The notes beneath the pieces are model-generated. The model saw only the letters and a list, made by a program, of their open reading frames with translations, was not told the origin of the DNA and ran no database searches. A program made the position numbers and the translations under genes. Of a stretch of 64,000 nucleotides of DNA, positions 1 to 13,314 are shown in pieces; the first letter of the stretch is position 1; every line of letters begins with the position of its first letter. The stretch is from Paracentrotus lividus (Eukaryota > Echinodermata > Echinoidea > Camarodonta > Echinidae), in NCBI GenBank assembly GCA_940671915.1, contig CALNVZ010003435.1:12247663-12311662 (forward strand), read 5' to 3'.

Positions 1-2609
1 TGCGATTGAGCTAATGTTACTCAGACAAGATAACTTTTAATCATTATTTGTATCATCTCCTAATCCTTAGTTGAAAGGAGCGGTAAACGCATTAACCTAT
101 TAAGTTACTCATTTCTTTCGCGATGTTACCTTTGACTCTGTTTAAGAGTATAAACAAATTTTACTCGTGGGAGATAAAGCATCTAGTTTCTCCGTGGGTA
201 GTAAAGCATTGTAGTTTTATTCATTTTCTTGGGCGAGTTTAACCTTTTTTTTAGGGATGCAAGCAGAGGTGAGCTGGAAATGTTTTGTTTTCTTTTGTTT
301 TTGGTTTTGTTTTTGTTTTGTGTTTTTTTCTGTTGTTGTTGTTTTTTTGTTTTTTTGTTGTTGTTGTGTTAGTTTTTTTTTTTTTTGGTGGGGGGGTTAT
401 GAATTTGATATTAATTCCGAATGCTAATGTAGCAAAATCTGTAGGAATAAAGAGTCTAATCGTAATATTAAAATATATGTATAAGAAACGAACTTGAATA
501 AATCTCTCTGGAGGGGAGAGAAGATGGAGAAAAAAGAAGAGAGAAGAGAGAGAGAGAGAGAGAGTAAGGGGCGAAAGGAATAATAAACAATCATATGGTG
601 GCTACGGTTGTCAAGCGTGTATCGAAATCATTTGTACATGTAATATAATAACACAGTAGGTATTCCTCTTTTCATTGATAATCATTTTAATTTTATAACA
701 TCAGCAGCAATTAAAAATGCAATGAGTCGGTTTGAATGCGTTTTTTTTTTAATGCGTGAATGAAATAAAAAAAAAAAAGGCTCCATAAAAAATATTACAC
801 CCCCCAACCGAGTGAGAGAGAAAGGGCAGTGCTTATATAAAAATAATAATAATAAAAACCATGTTATGGAGGAGGTGGAAAGGATGCGCAGAAGATTATA
901 TAAACTTAAAAACAATAAGATACCGGGAAAATTAAATAAGAGAAACAAATATTAATTATGATATTTCAACTAAAATAAATATAATTTAAGAGAAATTCAA
1001 ATATATTAAAAATTATTGAATATTTCAAAATAGATATATTTTCATAATAATGATTGGAAAATCAATAAAATTTCAAAAATGAATATAATATTCGTAGTAT
1101 GAGGGAAATAATAAAAAAAATATTGAAAATTGTTCTAGCCAATAGCCCCATAGAACTTGAACCTACTCAGAGGTTGTTTACCATTAATACAGTTCAGATT
1201 TAGGCTCCAAGTACTCCAGTCGACCCTATTCAGTGTCATGGAAATAATACGAGTTTGATTAAAATGAAAAAGATATAAAAAAAGAACAAAAACAAAAACA
1301 AACAACAACATGTTATACGAGGAGGGTTGAGAGGAGGAACGGAAGAGAGAGAGGTTGGAAGAAGCAGAGAAGATGAAAGTAAAATTTACAGGAGTGGATT
1401 AGGACAGCACGGGGAAATAGAAAGATCTAAACAAACCACTAAAAATTATGATATTTCAAATGAATATAATTAACGTTTTACGGGAGAAAGAACAAATTTA
1501 ACTAGGGGAAAATTTATGTTTGCGAAATGACCGAGAACAAAAGAGAGCAAAAACGTATTCGAAGCAATTAAAGAGCTTACATGTCACTTACACGATTTAA
1601 TCCTATGCAGATATCATGCACATTGTAATATATACCACTCTTAGTCTAAACTTACCTCTCAAGGTCTAACTGGTTGGCGTTTTGATTTTTGTGGGGGGGG
1701 GAGGGGCGGTGATTTTTGATATTTGGGTTGAATGGGCACACTTGAAGATAATGTTTGATAAAGTCATTCATATCTTAATTATATTTCTGTAAAGCGAATG
1801 TCTCCATAACTGATATATAGAGAACTAACAAATATTATAGGGGGGAAAAATACGGAAAGGAAAAGAAAAACAGAAGTAGAACATTATAAGTTAACATGCG
1901 CATATTTTTGGGTGGGGGGGGGGGGCTTAAGGGGACACCAAATTTACCTTAGCGGGGCGCTGAAACTGACCTGAAGGGACACAAATTGGTCATGAAAGCA
2001 AATTAAAATAATAATAAAAACTAGCGTGGCGCAAAAATAATTAAACACCCCCTTATATGTCTGATATGTGACCTCTTTTCTTCTAGAGCCTTGAATGCCG
2101 ATTTTTTTTTTTTTTTTTAAACATAATTAGGATGAAAGATTAGGTAGTCGTGGAAACGATAGATGGGAGAAAGCGGAATAGGTTAATACATCTATGGTGA
2201 CTGTTGACAATGAACGAATTATGTTTAATTATTATGATAACATTTCAACAGGTTTGTTTTGTTTGTTTGTTTAGTTTTTTTTTTTTAAAGAGTCAAGAAT
2301 CAATTTCATAACTTTAACAAACAATATAAATAAAATCATTGTGCCTCCCCTGTGTGCTACTGGCACTGCTGCTAGTATTTCAAAATATGCCAAGTAGCAA
2401 AAACAAATGTGTGTCTAAAGGTGTATCTTTCCACTTATCTATAATCAGTCAGTATTTGAAATAAGAGCATACTAAAGTCTTCTCATACTACACAACAAGT
2501 TTGCTGCACATGTTTTTCAAATTGAAACTGTAGAGAATGGTAGCAAATGAAATCTTACAATCTTGCTCATGACAACGAAGAGTGGACTGTATATGGGAGA
2601 GAGCCTTAC

Positions 2610-2777
2610 CCCTTCTGTCATAATTGCCTTGGTATCGACGCTTGATATCCATTGATGGTCCCAAGCAGCAATAGTACCTCGACATCTCGGTACTTCGTTC
2701 TGTACGCATGCGATCAGATTCTGAAGGCCTAGCATCTGGTCCCGGTATCGGTCTGTTCTCAGTATGGTCAAAGTAAT
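2610..2777 (-). pseudogene. Second copy (copy A) of the PPP4R1 C-terminal exon
   Basis: This tract is nearly identical to 13315-13481, with the same acceptor (pyrimidine tract ending TTTATTAG at 2778) and the donor-like GGGTAAGG. It reads NYFDHTEN across the acceptor; after that the frame is lost relative to copy B through several small insertions. Upstream exons other than a fragment of exon 14 (about 4306-4362) are absent, so this copy cannot make a full protein. It is either a partial gene duplicate or the same locus assembled twice. Confidence 0.65.
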
Positions 2778-2974
2778 CTAATAAAAGCAAAGAAAACAGA
2801 ACGATAATGAACAAAAATAGACTGTGAGCGGAAAAAAATAAACAATCCCAATTAGCAACCCAAGCTTGTCTTTGGTCAAATTTGTTAGCCGATTTGGAAT
2901 TTTGAATGGATAATATGAGTCCATTGAGGTAAATAAAGATATGCAACAAATCATTTCAAGAGGTCCCTAGAGGA

Positions 2975-3832
2975 GTTACCCTAGATCAGGACCGGGGGGG
3001 GGGGGAGGGGGGGGGGGGGGGGGGGGGGGGGGTGGGGGGGGGGGGGGGTTGAAAATCAACCCCCCCTCATACATTTTTCACGACCATGCATCAGCGCGAA
3101 ATTTTTGGATCCGCGGCCGCTCTTCTGACTCTTTACTTTTAAGTCTTATCGCATCTTTTGAAATCATTTTCGCAAAAATGATGGTCATATGGTTAACGAA
3201 TCGTCTGCAACGATTTCAAAAATTTCCAGTTCAAACCAAACAATCGCTCAAAACAGATTTTGTGTGCAAAGTACATTCCATGAAATAGAGTTTTTGCACC
3301 TATTTCACAAAGAAATGATTATTTCACTTTCATTGGCTTAAAATTAAATTTATTTCAGCATTAATTACACTCCAAAAGGATTCTGCCTAATCAATTTGAC
3401 CAAAAAAAAAAGAGAAAACAAAAGGTTTGAAACAAAGAAATACATAAGTAAATTCGAAAACAATAAAATATCATTAGAAATGATTTTGAATACCAAAATT
3501 ATTTTTTCAAAGTACAATTGCCTCAGGAATGCTAACAAGAGTAATATTTAGAGCCAAATTAGCATTCTAGGAGCGTTTCATTTAGCTAAAATTAGAGCCA
3601 AAAAGTATGAGTTGATTAAATTAGCATAATTAATCAATATAAAATAAATTAACATATTCAGGAAAATTAACTTGTCTAGCTAACTTATAGATAACATTCG
3701 TACACTACCATTGTGCAAAATTTTGCCGCCGCTCGCACGCTATCGCTCAGGCCGGATCAGGGGGGGTTGATTCCAACCCGCCCCCCCCTGGCCTAGGCGA
3801 GAGCAAAATAAGCCCGGCCTGATTAGGGTTAA
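2975..3832. mobile_element. Inverted-repeat transposon with poly-G arm, copy A
   Basis: This is the same element as at 13674-14540, with ends GTTACCCTAGATCAGG (indel-bearing) and CCCGGCCTGATTAGGGTTAA. Its G run covers 2994-3048, a different length from copy B. No coding capacity is seen. Confidence 0.8.
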
Positions 3833-4084
3833 AAATGAAAAGTCAGCCAATCCTCATTTTATATCACCAATTATGCAACATTTCTATCAAGTCGATTGAT
3901 GGGCAATCCAATATGTTGATATGTGTCTTGTTCCGCTCCCAGAATATCCATTTCCTTAAAATCCAAGTAGACATAGAAACGCGCATAATAAAGGGGTTGT
4001 GATATACTGAAATTCTTTGATATAACAAGGGTATTTCATGGTCGCCAAGGACCTAATTTAAGTTCCATTGTACTCAGTCAAGTA

Positions 4085-4109
4085 NNNNNNNNNNNNNNNN
4101 NNNNNNNNN
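4085..4109. other. Assembly gap (25 N)
   Basis: There are 25 N bases. The bases GTCAAGTA occur on both sides, while copy B at about 14776-14788 is continuous there. The two flanks therefore probably overlap and nothing large is missing. Confidence 0.97.
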
Positions 4110-4305
4110 GTCAAGTACTGTATAAGCCAATATTTTTGCATTTTTTGACTAAGCGGATTAATGAAGTATTTATTGTGATGTTGTCATTGCTAAAAAAATA
4201 GTTTATATTAGGGTGGATATTTTGGTGAGGACTGACTCCGAAAATTCGTGAAAATCACAGTCGTAAAAATTTAAGCTTTTACGGTTATACTTTTGGGGCC
4301 ACTTA

Positions 4306-4362
4306 CTAATAAGAAGAATGTATTCAGTGAGCGTTCTAGCCAGTGTAAGTCTAGGAGAGAGA
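4306..4362 (-). pseudogene. Fragment of PPP4R1 exon 14 at a duplication junction
   Basis: The minus strand has ACTTACACTGGCTAGAACG and continues through TEYILLI to the same donor, GTAAGT, and then the same intron as copy B. On its 5' side the match to exon 14 stops abruptly after RLTLARTL, where 4364 onwards is unrelated pyrimidine-rich sequence that happens to end in CTCTCCTAG. This marks the right-hand breakpoint of the duplicated tract. The sequence here belongs to a clean contig, unlike 1-4084. Confidence 0.75.
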
Positions 4363-5982
4363 TAATATTTAATATCACACCCACGCCCAATCTCAATCCT
4401 CAAAATAGCATTTACATCACCACATGCCATCCCATCCTCTTGTCATTATCACCATACCACCATCATCATTCTCACCTGTCTTGATTTATATAATCTCTGT
4501 TAGGCATAATTTTCCCAGACTTATCATAATCGTCACACTATCGTTCTTTTCAACTATTTAACCACTTGACTGCTGCAATGGTGCTAATTGCGCAGTAACG
4601 GGTAATGACCAGCCGTGGTGCTGAGCAGACAAAGCTCAGACAAATAGTATGCAGACGTATATTACGTGGCACGCAGTAACAGCATTTCATCAATTCAACT
4701 CAGGGAAATTACGAGGGAATAAATTTATTATTGGACAAATAAAGTGAAAATAATGATAAAACGACTATAGAAACATATATAGCAAGTAGTGCCGCTATGA
4801 CATCACAGCTGTTGCCAATTTTGGTATAGTGATCAGAATTTTTTTTTTTGCATGCGTAAAGAATTGATAACTTTCTTTATTTAGTAGTCTGATTTTCTTC
4901 AAACTTTATTAAATCCTGTTTGTCTAATTTTTTCTGCTTTGAAATAAAAAACCAAACTTTTTGGGTTCGGACTTCCTTTAACCTGATACAAACACAATCA
5001 CAACCACTATCTCACATGTACAAAAAAACTCATTCTAAATTAGATCACTACAATTAACCATGATAGCACAATTAAGATCATAACCAAAGGCATTATCTCA
5101 ACCAAAAATGGAAATATTCAATAAGTCATACATCTCTCCTCTCTCTCTTCATTAACATACAAATGCTAAGCACGCCTCAGGTCACAACATCACAATATTC
5201 TCATAAAGCTAAGCAACGCTGAAAAATCTTAACTCCTACACTTCTCCATTTTCATACAATTGCCAGAATTTTTAATTTGGACATACACAACATGATAAAT
5301 CTCATTTTTTTCATCGTCTTTGGCAGCATTTTCTTCAGACTATAAAGTTTATAGGGCAACAAACAATTTTCATACACCTATACAGTGCTCTGGTGTTAGT
5401 ACAGTTAACATGTGTTATAATAGTATGCATATATATTATCCTTTTCTGTCTTCTCTGATATTCATACATTACGTACCCTTACTTCTTTTAATGAACCCCT
5501 AATCGATAAAAACGAGTTTGCTAATTGCAATACATTAACACTAAAATCCCAAATAGCACATTGCTACTATACAAAGTAGCTATTAAGTTAACTTCACTTA
5601 GTCAATCCATTATAATGGAAAGCAGTTCCTAGAAAAAAATTCCTCTTCTTTACAATACATTTTTTTCATCAAATAAAAAAATAAAAATCTGATGGGGGCA
5701 TAAACCATGCATTAACACTCATGCATAGAATCCAATGAATTCATCATGAAAATCCCAATAAAATCATTCGTCGTCAACTCATCAGCAGTAGTAAACCATT
5801 TAAATACAACCTACGATAATATAACACACACTTAACCATTAAAGGCACAAGTAAAACTAAGAGTAACTGATGAGTTTCATAGTACAATTCTAGACAGAGC
5901 CAATTTAATTCTGATCATGATTATGTGGTACAAGTTGGTGTACATGTGTTGAATAGTCCTCTCAAAGGAATATTACATATGG

Positions 5983-6356
5983 GCTAAAAGTGATTCATTA
6001 GGTAATCCCTGCGAAGTAAAGTACTGAAGAAAGATGGGGTAAGTAGGATCGCTAACACTGGCTAATTAAAGCTATGCTGGAAAGTGATTTATTAGGTAAT
6101 TCTTATGAAAGTAAGTATGAAGAGAGAGAGAAGGGGTAGTAGGCTCGTTAACACTGCTAATTAAAGCTATGCTGAAAGTGATTTATTAGGTAATTCCTTA
6201 TGAAAGTAAAGTAATGAAAGAGAGAGAAGGGATAAGAGGATCCCTTACACTGCTAATTAAAGCCATGGCTGAAAGTGATACTTGGGTAATTCCTTAATGA
6301 AAGTAAAATATGAAGAGAGAGAGGGGTAGTAGGCTCGTTAACACTTGGGCTAATTA
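5983..6356. repeat. Minisatellite of about 95 bp, four copies
   Basis: Units begin near 5983, 6077, 6172 and 6268. Each contains AAAGTGATTTATTAGGTAAT, a GAAAGTAAAGTA-like stretch, an AGAGAGAGAAGGG tract and GCTAATTAAAGC. Copies differ by small indels. Confidence 0.85.
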
Positions 6357-6423
6357 AGCCTGGTCAATAACTGTATGCATGCTCTCTGCATCTGGTCTTT
6401 CACAGAATATCCTTGTGTTGGAT

Positions 6424-6553
6424 GCTCGTTTCTCAAATCTGTCATTGAGTCTAAGTCTTGGAACAACCCATAGGGCCACATGTTGTAGTATAACACACGT
6501 TTCAATGGGATGTCAACAAACTTAGACTTATGAACTGATTTTGAGAAACGAGC
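6424..6553. mobile_element. MITE-like inverted repeat
   Basis: The left arm GCTCGTTTCTCAAA with a nearby GAGTCTAAGTCTT is mirrored by AACTTAGACTTATGAACTGA and TTTGAGAAACGAGC on the right. The element is about 130 bases, has no coding capacity and shows no clear target duplication. Confidence 0.75.
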
Positions 6554-9087
6554 CCTGGCAGGGAGTGGCTAATGTTTTTTTTAGGCAGCACAGAAGCAAG
6601 GTGAACCGTTAACTCTTGCTAAGCATGAGCGAACAGGAATCGCAAGAGATACAGATGAATACTGCAAGACACCCACGGTTAGTTATGAACCAAGGCATAA
6701 CCATATTCTGAATAGTATTCTATCTGAATGTTATTACAAAGATGTACAGGAGGAAGGTAGGAATTCAAATGAAAATAAGCTCTTTACAATCTCACTTTTT
6801 TTAATCATCTTACCCTACACATGGCGTAGATGATGATATGAAAGCTATAAAACATTGGATACATGATTTGAGTGTATTCATTTCATAAATACATGTAAAA
6901 TGGCAGCATAAAAAAATAAAAATCATACAATGCACATTACCAAAAAAAAGAAAAGAAAAAGAAATTGGTACAGCAGCACAGAAAGAATATATGGCAAGCG
7001 TTACTAGAATATTTTTTTATGGGTAAGTGTGAAATGATTATCATTAAGGACAATGTAAAGTTACATAAATTAGTTGCTAAATTCATTTGGCTAGAATAAT
7101 CAGCATTCCTATGGAGGAATTGACTTTATTATATATTACGATTAATCAAAAATTAATAAAAAATTAAAAAATTAAGAACTGATTAATACATACTTGAAGA
7201 TGAAAGCAGAATTAAAATTATAATTCCAAGATTCAATGTTGAAATATATGAAACACATCTTCAAAACAAATAGAAATATTCTAAAATACTTAAGCAAGCA
7301 TATTGATGGTTTGTTTAATATTACATGATTGGGTGGACTTAGCACCGACATGTACCTATAAAATTCTAGAACAAATTTGCACTGGATGGCCATGTACATT
7401 TCAAAAGCGAAATACATGAACTTGCTCCGGAATAAAAATAGTAATTATATACATACACTTCGGTAGAATGAAAAATAATCCCATAAGAGAAACGTTACAA
7501 AATAGAAAGAATATAAAATAGATCGTTATACTCTAATAATAGACAATAAATATAAAAAAAAAAAATCATTTAACAGGAAAGGACAATTCCACTATGATTA
7601 CAACCATATTACTCTCTTCCCAGTTTTTCACTGTACACATTTAGTATAAAAGCATTACAATGAAAATAAGGTAATTCCATGGTTCTGTAATTCCATGGTT
7701 AACAAAAAAGGGTCAAGGTTCCAGGTTATTCATATGCTGTTTAGGTATGCGGAAATCTAAAAGTTTCCGTTTTTTGGGTGGGGGATGTAAATTTTTCGAA
7801 ACGTCTGTAACATGAGTAACTAAAGTTAACCTGTCCAGAATTTCTGTCATGATACAAGACTAGTTTCATTGTCAGTTCAGTACTAATATGGGTAAGTCAG
7901 ATCAAGTATTTAAGTGAAAAATATAAAAAGTTACAGATGGTCAATTGCGTAGGAATACCCCAGCTTAGAACTAAAATATATTATTATATAATATTGGAGG
8001 GGATAACTTGTAAAAATGACAGCCTACAAATTCTGAAATAAAGAGATGGTTTATGGCTTGAAAGAAGAAACATTTTAATTAAAAAAAACACTAACCAAAT
8101 CCTCTGAATTATATTCACAATTTTCACTTGAATAAAGGGCACATAACTCCAAACGGTATAAAAAATGAATCCTACTGCAATAAATAGACAAATGATGAGT
8201 GATGTGTCTTCTTTATACTCTTCCATTTCTAAAGTGTAAGAAACCAGTTATGTGAATTTGTAGAAAACAAACGCAAAAAACTGAATCCTGCTCTGCAATA
8301 ATAGGCTATAATGCACATTCCGCATTTACCATTTTATCATCATACTAAATAAGATAAAAGTAAATTCATAAATAAAAGGCAACAAACTTCAATACGTAAT
8401 AGCACTTTTGATGTGAAATTGCATATTCATTTAGATACAGGAATCATAGATTTTATTCAAGTCTAGAGAATAAAATCCCATGCTTTGACCCACTTCAATT
8501 TCCAGCTAGAATGTGCATGTGAGGTAATGTGTACATGAAGAAAAACATAATGTAAATAAATAAGAACTTATAAGACAACATTGTGAAAAAACGATACACA
8601 AACAGTATGGTTTGGTGTTTTATACCATGAAGTAATGGCATCCCTAAAACCACAATTATTCCTTTGTATTGCATTACCTCCAATTCATTGTATCATAGGT
8701 TGTAAGTTTACTGTTTAATCTTTAAAAAATGTTCATGATTTCACTAAATTGAAATGAATTTCATATGGTGATCAGGTGCATATGTAGCCTCGTCCAAATC
8801 CTTAGGCTGTATGATTTTCAGCCCGTTCTCACACGACCACGTTTACTGTTCTCAAAACGTGCTCTTTTGCTGTAAACTATATAATAGTAACAATAAGACC
8901 ATACATATTGCGTGCCTGCCAATAGCTAAATGTTAACCTTTAAAACGCACTGGGGGTGTGTTTTTGAGGGAGGTAAAACTCATCATGTTGGAACAGGGCT
9001 TTAGAGTGAAACCCCATTCTAAATGTATCAATCAGTCTTACGTAAGAGTTGTGGACATAGAAGGCACGATGTGTTGTTCTTGGGAGA

Positions 9088-9220
9088 GGCATTTCAATCA
9101 AAGAGACTTGTCAGACACTTTTATCCGACAAAATTGCTCTCAGCCAATCAGATGCAAGAGCATTTAGTAGCTTATAACAGTTGTCGAATAAAAACATCTG
9201 ACACTCTTTCATGAAATGCC
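9088..9220. mobile_element. MITE-like inverted repeat
   Basis: The left end GGCATTTCAATCAAAGAGAC with TTGTCAGACACTTTTATCCG is mirrored by CGAATAAAAACATCTGACAC and CTTTCATGAAATGCC at the right end. The element is about 133 bases and AT-rich. The short open frames across it are not genes. Confidence 0.75.
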
Positions 9221-9557
9221 CCCTGATTAGAAGTTGTATTATGGCAAGACATCTAGTGGAAGTAAGGAAGTAACAGTTACGATCAAAAGTCCATCAAATT
9301 GTGGGGCGAAAGAAAGCGCATACTGTCTGTTAGTACTGGAAGTTCCTCACCAAATAAAAACTAACAAAAATAATATGAATTAATAAAAAAATTAAAAGAG
9401 TATATGTTAATGAATATTATTCTCTTTCATTATAAAAACTCAAATATGGGCTCAAAATTTAAATGGAGCAATTTCAGATTCTCACTTTGATTGGTGTTAA
9501 CTATGGAGTAGGTGTATGAAAATTACAACACAAAATTAAATATATGTTTTTATCCAA

Positions 9558-9900
9558 TCTATATAATAAAAAGCGAAGCCGAAGATAGGACAAGAAAACG
9601 GAGAGCTGCCAGCTGGCCCGGAAAATACGGGTATAACCCGTTTCGCGTCGTTGTGCGGGGTCGTGCGGCTAGCGAACCTACACGGCCTTATCCCATCGTA
9701 TCCTAACTCAATAACCGGTGAAATCTAACGGCTTTCCCCCTCATATGTTTTTGGTGTATCGAGGTTTCGTGCGAATGGTTTGTCGCCGTCGTTGTTTTTA
9801 GTGTCAACACTTTGCTAACTAAATCACTAACAAAAAAACGCAGTGGGCAACGTCACATCAGACGTCATGAAAATAGGACGCGTTTTGATGCAATCTCGCC
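9558..9900 (+). mobile_element. Possible Helitron 5' end
   Basis: The sequence A/TCTATATAATAAAAAGCGA resembles the 5' end of animal Helitrons, which start TC after an A and often have TATAATAAAAA. The next 350 bases are GC- and CpG-richer than their surroundings, again as in Helitron ends. No 3' hairpin with CTRR end and no Rep/helicase frame was found, so this is tentative. Confidence 0.35.
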
Positions 9901-10728
9901 ATTTTCGATGAAAAAAAAACTGCACACGGAATTTCGCGATCGATCGCTATAAATCATTGGTGTCTTTAAGAAAGCTAAAAACAAAGTTAATCACACGCAA
10001 CAACAAAAAACAACAACTAACAACAAAGAGAGAGAGACAGAGACAGAGACAGAACAGAAAGGGGCTCAATAAAAAAAAAAATAATAAAAATATACGTCGT
10101 GTTAGTAGAAGTGAGAGAGAGATCATATAACAAAATAGTAAGGGAGGATGACAGCCGGAAATGAATATAGAAATCAAACGCACTTAAAGATTATAATTTT
10201 TAAAATGATTATAGGCCATATTACGTTATTCGGTTACGAAGTAAATCGATAAACTAATTATCTCATATACCTCTCAGTCTAACTTGATTCGGGGTCTTTT
10301 AATGTAAGTATTTTCTTGGGTTTTTGTTTTTGATATTTTCCCGTTCAGGGAAAGGCTGCATGCTTCAAGAATAATGTTTTAATAAAAATATTTTATACCT
10401 GAGATACATCCTGAAAAGGAACGTCTTCAATTAAACCGATTAAGGTGAGTAAAATTATTTAATAGTGGCCAATCCTGAAGGAAAGAAAAAAACAGAAATA
10501 TAAAACAATGTATAGAAAGGAGGATGGAACGATGAAAACAGGATAAAAAAAAGAAGGTGGCTCGTTATTTATATTTGAATAATTCGTTGATCACACTACT
10601 AAAAAAAAATGAGTTAAATTCTTAACCCAATACTTGTAGCAAAAAGGTAAACTCGCGTTGAAATTGAGTAAAAAAAATTTACTCATGCGGTTGAGATGTT
10701 AGACTGAGTTAAAACAGATATCTCATGC
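9901..10728. other. Low-complexity AT-rich stretch
   Basis: It holds a (GA/CA)n tract near 10025-10060, poly-A runs and no coding signal. The lone frame on the minus strand (9947-10183) is a Leu/Phe-rich translation of the GA repeat. The partner of this stretch would lie beyond the left edge, so it cannot be compared with copy A. Confidence 0.55.
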
Positions 10729-13034
10729 TGATTTGAGCTAATGTTACTCTAGACAAGATAACTTTTAAATCCACCTCTATGTATCATCTCCTAATCCTTA
10801 GCTTGAAGGAGCGAAACGCATTAACCTATTAAGTTTACTCATTTTCCTTGTCGATGTACCTTTGACTCTGTCTAAGAGTATAAACAAATTTACTCCGTGG
10901 GAGTAAAGCATCAGTTTCTCCGTTGGGTAGTAAAGCATTGAGTTTATTCATTTTCTTGCGATGTTTAACCTTTTTTTTAGGAGATGCAAGCAGAGGTGAG
11001 CTGGAAATGTTTTGTTTTCTTTTGTTTTGGTTTTGTTTTTTTTGTGTTTTTTGTTGTTGTTGTTGTTTTTTTGTTTTTTTTTGTTGTTGTGTTAGTTTTT
11101 TTTTTTTTTGGGGGGGGGTTATGATATGATATTAATTCCGAATGCTAATTTGTTAGCAAAATCTGTAGGTAAAAGAGTCTAATCGTATATATAAAATATA
11201 TGTATAAAGAAACGAACTTGAATAAATCTCTCGAGAGGGGAAGAAGATGTGGAGAAAAAAGAAGAGAGAAAGAGAGAGAGAGAGAGAGTAAGGGGAAAGA
11301 ATAATAACAATCATATGGTGGTACGGTTGTCAAGCAGTGTATCGAAACATTGTAACATGTAATATGAATAACACGAGGTATTACCTCTCTTTATTGATAA
11401 TCATTAATTTTATAACATCAGCAGCACTTTAAAAATGAAAATGAGTCGGTTTGAATGCGTTTTTTTTTTAATGTCGAATGAATAAAAAAAAAAAAGGCGT
11501 CATAAAAAAATATACCTACCCCCCAACGCGAGTGAGAGAGAAAGGTGCAGTCTTATATAAAAATAATAATAATAAAAACCATGTTATGGAGGAGGTGGAA
11601 GGAAATGCGCAGAAGATATACTAAACTTAAAAACAATTAAGTACCGGGAAAATTTTAATAAGAGAAACAAATATTAATTATGATGATTTCAACAAATAAA
11701 TATAATTTAGAGAACATCAATATATATTAAAAATTATTAATTTTCAAAATAGATATATTTTCATAATAATGATTGAAAAATAATAAATATTCAAAATGAA
11801 TATAATATTCGTAGTATGAGGAAAATAATAAAAAATAATATTGAAAATTGTTCTAGCCAATAGCCCCATTAGAACTATGAACCTCTCAGGTTGTTTTACC
11901 ATTAATACAGTTCAGTTTAGGCTTCCAAGTACTCCACGACCCATTCTAGTGTCATGGAAATAATACAGTTTGATTAAAATGAAAAGAATAAAAAAAAAAA
12001 AAAGCAAAAAACAACACAAAACATGTTATAGAGGAGGTGGAGGAGAACGGAAGAGACGAGAGGTTGGAAGAAGCAGAGAAGATGAAACGTAAAATATTAC
12101 AAGGGTGGATTAGGACAGCCGGGAAATAGAAAGACTAAAACCAAACACTAAAAATTATGATATTTCAAATTGAAATATAATTACGTCTTATACGGGAGAA
12201 GACAAATCTTTAATAGGGGAAAATTTATGTTTGCAATGACCGAGAACAATGAGAGCAAAAACGTATTCGAAGCAATTAAAGAGCTTACATGTCACTTACA
12301 CGATTTAATCATGCAGATATCATGCACATTTAATATTATCCATCTTGTCTAACTTACCTCTCAAGATACTAACTGGTTGGGTTTTAGATTTTTTGGGGGG
12401 GGGAGGGCGGTGATTTTTGATATTTGGGTTGATGGGCACACTTGAAGATCAATGTTTTGATAAGCATTCATATCTAATTATTATTTCTGTAAAGGAATGT
12501 CTCCATGAACTGATATATAGAGAACATAAAAATATTATAGGGGGGAAAATAACGAAAGAAAAAGAAAAACAGAAGTAGAACATATAAGTTAACATGCGCA
12601 TATTTTGGGTGGGGGGGGGGGCTTAAGGGGACACCAAATTTACCTTAGCGGGGCGCTGTAAACTACCTGAATGGGACCTACCAAATTGGTCGATCGAAAG
12701 CAAATATTAAATAAATAATAAAAACTAGGTGGCGAAAAATAATTAAACACCCCTATATGTCTGATATGTGACCTTCTTTCTTCTAGAAGCCTGAATGCCG
12801 ATTTTTTTTTTTTTTTTTTAAACAAATTAGGAGAAAATTATAGTCGTTGGAAACGATAGTATGGGAGAAAGGGAATAGGTTAATAACATCTATGGTGGAC
12901 TGTTGACAATGAATCGAATAATGTTTTAACTTATTATGATAACATCTTAACAGTTTATGTTTGTTTGTTTGTTTAGTTTTTTTTTTTTAAAGAGTCAAGA
13001 TCATTTCATAATGTAACAAACCATATAAAATAAA

Positions 13035-13071
13035 TCATTGTGCCTCCCCCTGTGTGCTACTGGCACTGCTG
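13035..13071 (-). other. Possible last PPP4R1 exon with Ser-rich tail and stop
   Basis: After an acceptor-like ATACTAG the minus strand reads C, then codons for SSASSTQGEAQ and a TGA. The vertebrate protein ends in MSTASSTY, so a Ser/Thr-rich tail is expected here. However, a run of four or five G in this tract differs between copy A (near 2340-2390) and copy B, and that changes the frame of the last codons. It could equally be 3' untranslated sequence. I see no convincing AATAAA just downstream. Confidence 0.3.
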
Positions 13072-13314
13072 CTAGTATTTCAAAAATATGCCAAGGTACC
13101 AAAACAAATGTGTGTCTAAAGGGTATCTGCTTCCACTTTGATCCTATACAGTCAGTATTTGATATAGAGCATACAAAGTCTTCTCATACTACACAAACAA
13201 GTTTGCTGCACATGTTTTTCAAATTGGAAACTGAGAGAATGGCTAGCAAAATGAAATCTTACATCCTTGCTCATGACAAGAAGAGTGGACTGTATATGGG
13301 AGAGAGCAGCTTAC

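Larger units (their letters stand above)
1..4363. repeat. Long direct repeat, copy A (extends past the left edge)
   Basis: This tract matches about 10729-15001 base for base apart from many one- to two-base indels, mostly in homopolymers. Shared landmarks include a T/G-rich run, an (AG)n tract, a duplicated ATGTTATGGAGGAGG motif, a poly-G run, and the C-terminal PPP4R1 exon. The last 250 bases lie beyond the N gap and match at higher quality. Apart from the annotated exon copy and transposon I see no gene in it. Confidence 0.9.
4364..9557. other. AT-rich stretch without recognised genes
   Basis: Apart from the minisatellite at 5983-6356 and the small elements at 6424-6553 and 9088-9220, I see no coding pattern on either strand. 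The open frames are short, rich in Phe, Ile and Tyr, and match nothing I know. Poly-A and poly-T runs are scattered through it. Confidence 0.6.

Noticed and set aside
285-497. Hydrophobic 70-codon frame, plus strand (and its partner at 10923-11129)
   Set aside because: It is a translation of a T/G-rich low-complexity run, and its length changes between the two copies.
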